From Bacteroidota bacterium (GTDB lineage Bacteria; Bacteroidota; Bacteroidia; Chitinophagales; Chitinophagaceae), in assembly GCA_030706685.1 (NCBI GenBank), contig JAUZOA010000036.1, forward strand, positions 1 through 47,012: 47,012 nucleotides of DNA, given 5' to 3'. The position numbers were made by a program, and so were the translations under genes. This document shows, piece by piece, positions 42,586 to 47,012 of the stretch. Below the pieces are notes generated by a model, which was not told the origin of the DNA, ran no database searches, and saw nothing but the letters and a program-made list of their open reading frames with translations. The stretch's first letter is position 1. Each line of letters begins with the position of its first letter.

Positions 42586-44655
42586 ATGGCCCGGCTAAAA
42601 GATATATTACAACAGCAACGAAAAAAGAATTTTGTCGGCAGACAAAAAGAACTGGCTTTCTTCCAGAATTTACTCAAAGAGCCGGAGCCTCCTGTTCATT
42701 TAGTATATATATACGGGCCCGGTGGCCAGGGAAAGACCACCCTGCTTAAACAATATGCCGATTGCTGCAAGGAATCATCTATTCCTTTTATTCAAGTCGA
42801 TTGCCGCTATATCGAACCCCATCCTGATAGCTTCCAACAACTTTTCCAGTCCGCATCACCGTTTGCGGAGCCGGGAGATATTTCGTCAGCTATAGATAAT
42901 CACCAGGGAAACGTGGTGTTGCTGATAGATACCTATGAAAAATTAAAACCACTCGATGACTGGTTGCGCATGGAATTCCTTCCGGAACTGCCGGGTAATG
43001 TTATCACCGTCATTTCAGGGCGATCGCAGCTTTCTACCAACTGGAAAACTGACCCGGGATGGCAAAGCATCCTGAAGACCTTCGCCTTGCAGGAGCTGAG
43101 TAATGAAGAAAGTACGCAACTATTAAGCCGCAGGAATATTCCCGAAGAACAAATACAGAGGATCGTCAGCTATACTCATGGTAATCCATTGGCGTTATCC
43201 ATTGTCGCCGATATGTTTGACCAGCGCAAAGGCAGCCATTTTGATCCGCTGGATTCACCGGATATCATGAAAACGCTGCTGGAACAATTTGTACAGGAAG
43301 TACCGAGCCCTGCGCACAAAGCAGCGCTGGAATTATGTTCATTAGTATATGTAACTACGGAAAAATTGATTGAAGAAGTGCTTGGCCCTCAAATGGCGCA
43401 TGAATTATTCAATTGGCTGACCACGCTTACGTTTATTGAAAAAGGACCTACCGGTATCTATCCTCATGATATCGCCAGGGATGCCATTGCTGCCGAATTG
43501 CATTGGCGCAACCCGGATTGGTATCGTCACCTGCATATAAGGACGCAACAGTTTTTTATTTCGCGGTTGCTCAAGCAAACAGGAGAGAAACAAAGAGAAA
43601 TATTATTTGGCCTTATTTTCCTGCATCGCCTGAATCCCGCGGTAAAACCTTTTTTTGAGTTCCAGGAAACCGGCAGTAGCTGGCAGGACAAGATGAAAGA
43701 AAATGACCGTGATCATTTGAAAGCGATCGTAAAAAAATATGAAGGTGATACAGCCGTGGAATATTTTTCCAGATGGCTCGATCATGAAGCAGCGGAGGTC
43801 TGGGTATTCCGCGATGCGGAAAAAACACCTGCCGGGTTTGTATTAAAAATAAATATGGAGAAGATTACCGGTAAGACCAATGACCGGGTGATTGATGCTT
43901 TGCTGCCTTATAAAAAAGAATGGAAGATCGGCGAAGGAGAAATGATGACCGTCTTCCGTACCTGGATGAGCCGCGATCATTACCAGAATGTCAGCGGGGT
44001 ACAGAGCGCTGTCTTTCTCGGCATCGTGCAATGGTATTTTACTCCCGGGTTGGCTGTTAGCATGCTGCGTTGCGTAAACCCTGAATTCTGGCAGCAGATA
44101 CTGAATTACGCCGACCTTCATCATATACCCGGGCTTGATCATGAGCTGAATGATCAAAGCTATGGCTGGTATATGCATGACTGGCGGCAAAGGCCACCAT
44201 TGGCCTGGCTGGAATTGATGGGCAAACGCGAGATCAATGAAGAAGAAACAAGCGGGGTAAAGATATGGCCGGTTGAACAAGAATTGACCGAGCAGGATTT
44301 TACAGATGCCGTATATGAAGCTTTAAAGCAGGTGAATAATCCTAAAAAAATTATAGGGAATATATTGCTGAGATCACAGCTTGTTCAAAAGGCGAATAGC
44401 GAGGAACCCACAGAACTTAACCTGGCATTGACTCTTGCCGATAAACTAATCAAAACCGTGGCCTCATTGGAAAACTCTCCAAAAGAGGAGGCCCTGCACA
44501 GGGTATTGTACCGCACATTCATCAACCCGGTAGGTAGCCAGGAGCAAACTGCGGACTTTTTATACATGAGTTTCAGCACTTATCGCCGCCAGGTAAAAAA
44601 GGGAGTGGAAAGAGTGGCGGATATATTGTGGTTGGAGGAGAAAAGGATAGTGTGA
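42586..44655 (+). CDS. STAND-type NTPase with GNAT-like middle and C-terminal HTH
   Basis: 689 residues. N-terminal P-loop NTPase of STAND/AAA type: FVGRQKELAFF, Walker A GPGGQGKTT (44-52), Walker B VVLLIDTYE (near 108), sensor-like ISGRSQLS and the LSNEESTQLLSRRNIPE region with a GNPLALSIVAD motif. The middle part (about 390-540; VFRTWMSRDHYQNVSGVQSA, CVNPEFWQQIL, WLELMGKREI) looks like a degenerate acetyltransferase-fold domain. The C-terminus (ADFLYMSFSTYRRQVKKGVE) resembles a helix-turn-helix seen in related regulators. Together this suggests a signal-dependent transcription regulator or conflict protein. A TATACTTTTAG stretch lies near 42567. It ends about 160 bases before the ECF sigma gene. 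Confidence 0.7.
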   Translation: MARLKDILQQQRKKNFVGRQKELAFFQNLLKEPEPPVHLVYIYGPGGQGKTTLLKQYADCCKESSIPFIQVDCRYIEPHPDSFQQLFQSASPFAEPGDISSAIDNHQGNVVLLIDTYEKLKPLDDWLRMEFLPELPGNVITVISGRSQLSTNWKTDPGWQSILKTFALQELSNEESTQLLSRRNIPEEQIQRIVSYTHGNPLALSIVADMFDQRKGSHFDPLDSPDIMKTLLEQFVQEVPSPAHKAALELCSLVYVTTEKLIEEVLGPQMAHELFNWLTTLTFIEKGPTGIYPHDIARDAIAAELHWRNPDWYRHLHIRTQQFFISRLLKQTGEKQREILFGLIFLHRLNPAVKPFFEFQETGSSWQDKMKENDRDHLKAIVKKYEGDTAVEYFSRWLDHEAAEVWVFRDAEKTPAGFVLKINMEKITGKTNDRVIDALLPYKKEWKIGEGEMMTVFRTWMSRDHYQNVSGVQSAVFLGIVQWYFTPGLAVSMLRCVNPEFWQQILNYADLHHIPGLDHELNDQSYGWYMHDWRQRPPLAWLELMGKREINEEETSGVKIWPVEQELTEQDFTDAVYEALKQVNNPKKIIGNILLRSQLVQKANSEEPTELNLALTLADKLIKTVASLENSPKEEALHRVLYRTFINPVGSQEQTADFLYMSFSTYRRQVKKGVERVADILWLEEKRIV

Positions 44656-44740
44656 CCTGCTAAACCTGTAAAGTTTTTCAACTTTCGTAAGCTAAGCCCC
44701 TCTTTCGGGAGGTGCTGGCGTGCGGGCGAAACTGCCTGGA

Positions 44741-44761
44741 CAGTTTTTGAACAGTTTTTGG
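44741..44761. promoter_or_regulatory. 11-bp direct repeat abutting the sigma-gene promoter
   Basis: CAGTTTTTGA (44741-44750) and CAGTTTTTGG (44752-44761) repeat at an 11-base interval, about one helical turn, immediately upstream of the -33 TTG at 44764. A regulator binding in tandem on one DNA face is possible, but no binding protein can be named. Confidence 0.4.
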
Positions 44762-44763
44762 AC

Positions 44764-44795
44764 TTGCCAATGACCAGTTCCCGGTAGCATATTTG
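44764..44795 (+). promoter_or_regulatory. Promoter candidate of the ECF sigma gene
   Basis: TTG (44764-44766), 21-base spacer and CATATTTG (44788-44795, seven of eight to TAnnTTTG) with the ATG at 44814. The same geometry as the greA promoter. Confidence 0.4.
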
Positions 44796-44813
44796 TCCTG
44801 TATTTAACCTACT

Positions 44814-45407
44814 ATGGCTACCATCACCCACCCACTACCGGATCAAAAGGAAATTGAATTGACCCAGTGCCTGAAGAATGGCGACCAGCGTCATTTTTCC
44901 AGGCTCTATGATCATTATTCAGGCGCTTTATTCGGACTTATCCTTAAATGGATAAGGGATACCGAAGTCGCCGAGAACCTGTTGCAGGATGTATTTGTAA
45001 AAGCATGGCGCAGCCGGGAGCTCTATGACGCGTCAAAAGGAAAAATATTCACCTGGCTGTATAATATAGCCCGGCATATTTGTATTGACCACTTGCGCAG
45101 CAAGGCCTACAAAAAAAGTAAGGCGTCTATCATAAGTAATGATATATCTGTATTACTACCGGCAGGTAATAACAATAATCCTGTTCCTGATGCCATTGGT
45201 CTTCGTAAATTAGTAGACAGTTTACGCAAGGAAGAAAAGGAAGTGATCGAACTGATGTATTTCAAAGGATTTACACAAAGCGAAATAGCTATGATTATGA
45301 ATACACCGCTTGGCACTGTGAAAACCAGGATGAGCCGGGCTATCAGGAACCTGCGGTATTATTTCAAAAAGGATTGGAAACAAGCGGCAAAGATCTCGAT
45401 GAACTGA
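44814..45407 (+). CDS. ECF-type RNA polymerase sigma factor
   Basis: 197 residues. Region 2 has LYDHYSGALFGLILKWIRDT with DVFVKAW and FTWLYNIARHICIDHLRSK. Region 4 has LMYFKGFTQSEIAMIMNTPL and TVKTRMSRAIRNLR. This is the two-domain layout of extracytoplasmic-function sigma factors. No anti-sigma or TonB-type partner is adjacent; the next genes are a SnoaL-like protein (15 bases downstream) and an SDR-type epimerase, so these could be its regulon or simply a transcription unit. It lies downstream of the STAND regulator. Confidence 0.92.
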   Translation: MATITHPLPDQKEIELTQCLKNGDQRHFSRLYDHYSGALFGLILKWIRDTEVAENLLQDVFVKAWRSRELYDASKGKIFTWLYNIARHICIDHLRSKAYKKSKASIISNDISVLLPAGNNNNPVPDAIGLRKLVDSLRKEEKEVIELMYFKGFTQSEIAMIMNTPLGTVKTRMSRAIRNLRYYFKKDWKQAAKISMN

Positions 45408-45422
45408 CAAAACAAATGATAT

Positions 45423-45875
45423 ATGAACAGCGACAACACCACGATGAAAACAAAAGACCCGAAGAATAAAACGACCGGCCAACAGGTTATTGATGCCTGG
45501 AACTCACGAACGGATGAGATCATCCTGCCCTTTTATACGCATGATTATGTAGTAGAAGATATTACCGCAGGCCGTATCCGGGAAGGATGGGAAGGCTTGA
45601 GACAATGGACAAAAAGCGTATTCACTGCATTTCCTAATCTTCATTATACATTGATTGAACAAGTGGAACACGACAACAAATTGGTATTGCACTGGCTCGC
45701 GAAAGGCAATCACCAGGGGCCCCTGATGAAAATACCTGCTACCGGGAAAAATGTTTTTATTCATGGCATGTCTATTCTCACCCTGGAAAACGGTAAAATA
45801 AAACATGGGCAGGTAATGTGGGACCTGGCAGGTGTGTTGAGGCAGATCGGTTTATTGCCTTCCATCACTCATTAA
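45423..45875 (+). CDS. SnoaL-like/ester cyclase-type protein
   Basis: 150 residues (alternative ATG at 45444). The NTF2-like fold with WNSRTDEIILPFYTHDYVVE, GWEGLRQWTKSVFTAFPNLH and GMSILTLENGKIKHGQVMWD fits the SnoaL/ester-cyclase family, small dimeric enzymes or binding proteins with varied activity. The early charged stretch (KTKDPKNKTTG) is atypical. Starts 15 bases after the sigma factor and overlaps the frame of the next gene only if the latter began at its upstream ATG. Confidence 0.8.
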   Translation: MNSDNTTMKTKDPKNKTTGQQVIDAWNSRTDEIILPFYTHDYVVEDITAGRIREGWEGLRQWTKSVFTAFPNLHYTLIEQVEHDNKLVLHWLAKGNHQGPLMKIPATGKNVFIHGMSILTLENGKIKHGQVMWDLAGVLRQIGLLPSITH

Positions 45876-45883
45876 AGAAAAAA

Positions 45884-46549
45884 GTGGAACGCGACCCCAA
45901 TAAAAAAACAGTCTTTATTACCGGCGCAACAGGCTATATCGGTACAAGACTTATAAAGCGGTTGATCAAAAAAGGGTATCCTGTTCTTGCTCTGGTAAGA
46001 AAAGGAAGCGAGCAAAAGGTCCCGGCAGGCGCGCAAATAATCATCGGTAACCCTTTTGATGCAAGAACGTTCCAATCATATATTCCTGCAGGTTGTGTAT
46101 TTGTTCAATTGCTTGGAGTCGCCCATCCATCACCTAAAAAAGCACAACAATTTAAAGATATAGATCTCCGGAGCGTGAAAGCCTCAGCCGATGCAGCTTC
46201 TGCCGCAGGCATCAACCATTTTATTTACATGAGCGTGGCAATGGCGCCTGTAAAACTTATGCAGGCTTACCAGGAAGTGAGGAAAGAAGGCGAAAGATAT
46301 TGTTTGACCAAAACATTCAACTGCAGTTTTATCCGCCCCTGGTATGTAATAGGTCCGGGTCACTGGTGGCCTGTTCTGTTATTGCCCGTTTATGGTTTGG
46401 CAGAGCTCGTTCCCTCCTGGCGAAAAAAAACAAGGGCCATAGGATTGGTTACCATTAAGCAAATACTTCATACGCTGGTAAATACTATAGACCAGGAGCC
46501 ATTGCCCCAACGAATACTGGAAATAAAAGAAATACGCTCCCGCAGATAG
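45884..46549 (+). CDS. NAD(P)-binding epimerase/NmrA-like protein
   Basis: 221 residues from GTG 45884. An upstream ATG at 45818 lies inside the SnoaL-like gene and its extension carries no conserved text, so the GTG is preferred. The Rossmann motif FITGATGYIGTRLI, VLALVRKGSEQKV and the later FVQLLGVAHPSPKKA are of the extended SDR/NmrA type. The tyrosine-lysine catalytic pair of classical SDRs is not evident, so it may bind NAD(P) without catalysis. It follows the SnoaL-like gene by eight bases. Confidence 0.8.
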   Translation: MERDPNKKTVFITGATGYIGTRLIKRLIKKGYPVLALVRKGSEQKVPAGAQIIIGNPFDARTFQSYIPAGCVFVQLLGVAHPSPKKAQQFKDIDLRSVKASADAASAAGINHFIYMSVAMAPVKLMQAYQEVRKEGERYCLTKTFNCSFIRPWYVIGPGHWWPVLLLPVYGLAELVPSWRKKTRAIGLVTIKQILHTLVNTIDQEPLPQRILEIKEIRSRR

Positions 46550-46681
46550 CAAGGACAGTGTTATGGCTGAAAGATCTGCGCTTTGAGAACCACTCATCAA
46601 AAAGCTTCGTATTTATAGACGTCCTGATCTAACCGGCTATCTCATTACACTAAAATTTTTATGACACTAAAACAATACAAT

Positions 46682-47012
46682 ATGAGAAAAATTGTCTTCT
46701 GCCTGCTGGCAACTACCCTTTTAATTACCGGTTGCAACAGTAATAAAAAAGATGAAGCTGCCGGTAAAAAAGATAACGGGTCTTCTGTGGAAACCAAACA
46801 GGAACGCAATAAAAAAATAATTATGGCAAGCATGGAAAGCTTTATGAAAGGCGATCTTGACGGAACATTCAAAGATGTTGCTTCCAATTTTGTTGATAAA
46901 ATAGACGGGACTGTGCCGCCGGTTACCAATGTTGATACCCTGAAAAGTTTTATGAAAATGCTGGAAGCCTCTATTGAAGGCTACAAAGGAGAAAACCTCC
47001 GGTATTATGCCG
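46682..47012 (+). CDS. Predicted lipoprotein with NTF2-like domain (3'-truncated)
   Basis: Starts ATG 46682 and runs off the window. The signal peptide MRKIVFCLLATTLLITGC ends in a strong lipobox (LITGC, Cys18). A lysine/asparagine-rich linker precedes a helical region (MASMESFMKGDLDGTFKDVA) and NVDTLKSFMKMLEASIEGYK, which is the opening of a SnoaL/DUF4440-like fold. The remainder of the gene is outside the window, so the family is tentative. Confidence 0.6.
   Translation, partial: MRKIVFCLLATTLLITGCNSNKKDEAAGKKDNGSSVETKQERNKKIIMASMESFMKGDLDGTFKDVASNFVDKIDGTVPPVTNVDTLKSFMKMLEASIEGYKGENLRYYA

Noticed and set aside
1-47012. CRISPR array, tRNA, rRNA or prophage
   Set aside because: No regularly spaced repeats with unique spacers, no cloverleaf-like or rRNA-like sequence and no phage structural genes were seen.

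Overview
The window looks like a chromosomal segment of a Bacteroidota bacterium, most likely from Chitinophagaceae or a close relative. Four lines of evidence support this. Several large secreted proteins end in type IX secretion (T9SS) C-terminal sorting domains. The uppP, DUF3098 and ftsX genes are neighbours. Upstream regions carry the Bacteroidota -7 motif TAnnTTTG in place of the E. coli -10 box. Non-coding DNA is rich in palindromic dispersed repeats. I see no rRNA, tRNA or CRISPR array, and most of the window is ordinary core genome.

Layout. 1-3732: two tandem PQQ-sugar-dehydrogenase-like T9SS proteins, the first cut by the window edge. 4032-5725: rsmA and a D-2-hydroxyacid dehydrogenase. 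5868-7528: an AT-rich accessory patch with a small lipoprotein, a proteasome-beta-like Ntn-hydrolase candidate on the minus strand, an IS1595-type transposase remnant and tiny ORFs. 7634-9526: a WxxGxW-repeat lipoprotein, a repeat-filled spacer, greA and a HIT protein. 9972-12358: ruvC diverging from, and overlapping, an LPG-synthase-TM/DUF3108 pair. 12412-17825 (minus): metallo-beta-lactamase-fold hydrolase, TraB/GumN protein, UMF1-type MFS transporter, uppP, DUF3098, ftsX. 18187-21850: an unusually long leuS and a lipoprotein. 22401-23958: a secreted protein and a secreted formylglycine-generating-enzyme-like protein. 24078-38037: an M36 metallopeptidase, a tricorn-like protease, a secreted unknown and a 1607-residue multidomain T9SS protein. 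38123-42299: M23 peptidase, small conserved protein, NADP-binding oxidoreductase, ruvB, an OmpR-type response regulator and a GroES-like protein. 42586-47012: a STAND-type NTPase with a C-terminal HTH, an ECF sigma factor with two small downstream enzymes, and a truncated lipoprotein.

How the genes fit together. The secreted group (PQQ enzymes, M36, tricorn-like protease, 33214-38037) suggests breakdown of external polymers through T9SS. RuvC and RuvB are both present but unlinked. UppP and FtsX belong to envelope biogenesis and division.

The most unusual content is in the repeats. leuS contains at least five in-frame, translated palindromic elements of two or more families, plus an AT-rich patch that covers the KMSKS loop. 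Two intergenic regions are built on a strict 11-bp period: a roughly 187-bp array of 17 units, and a 30-bp-arm palindrome. These, the proteasome-like Ntn-hydrolase candidate and the FGE-like protein with the C-x4-C motif are the best leads. All family assignments come from reading motifs by eye; no database search was run.
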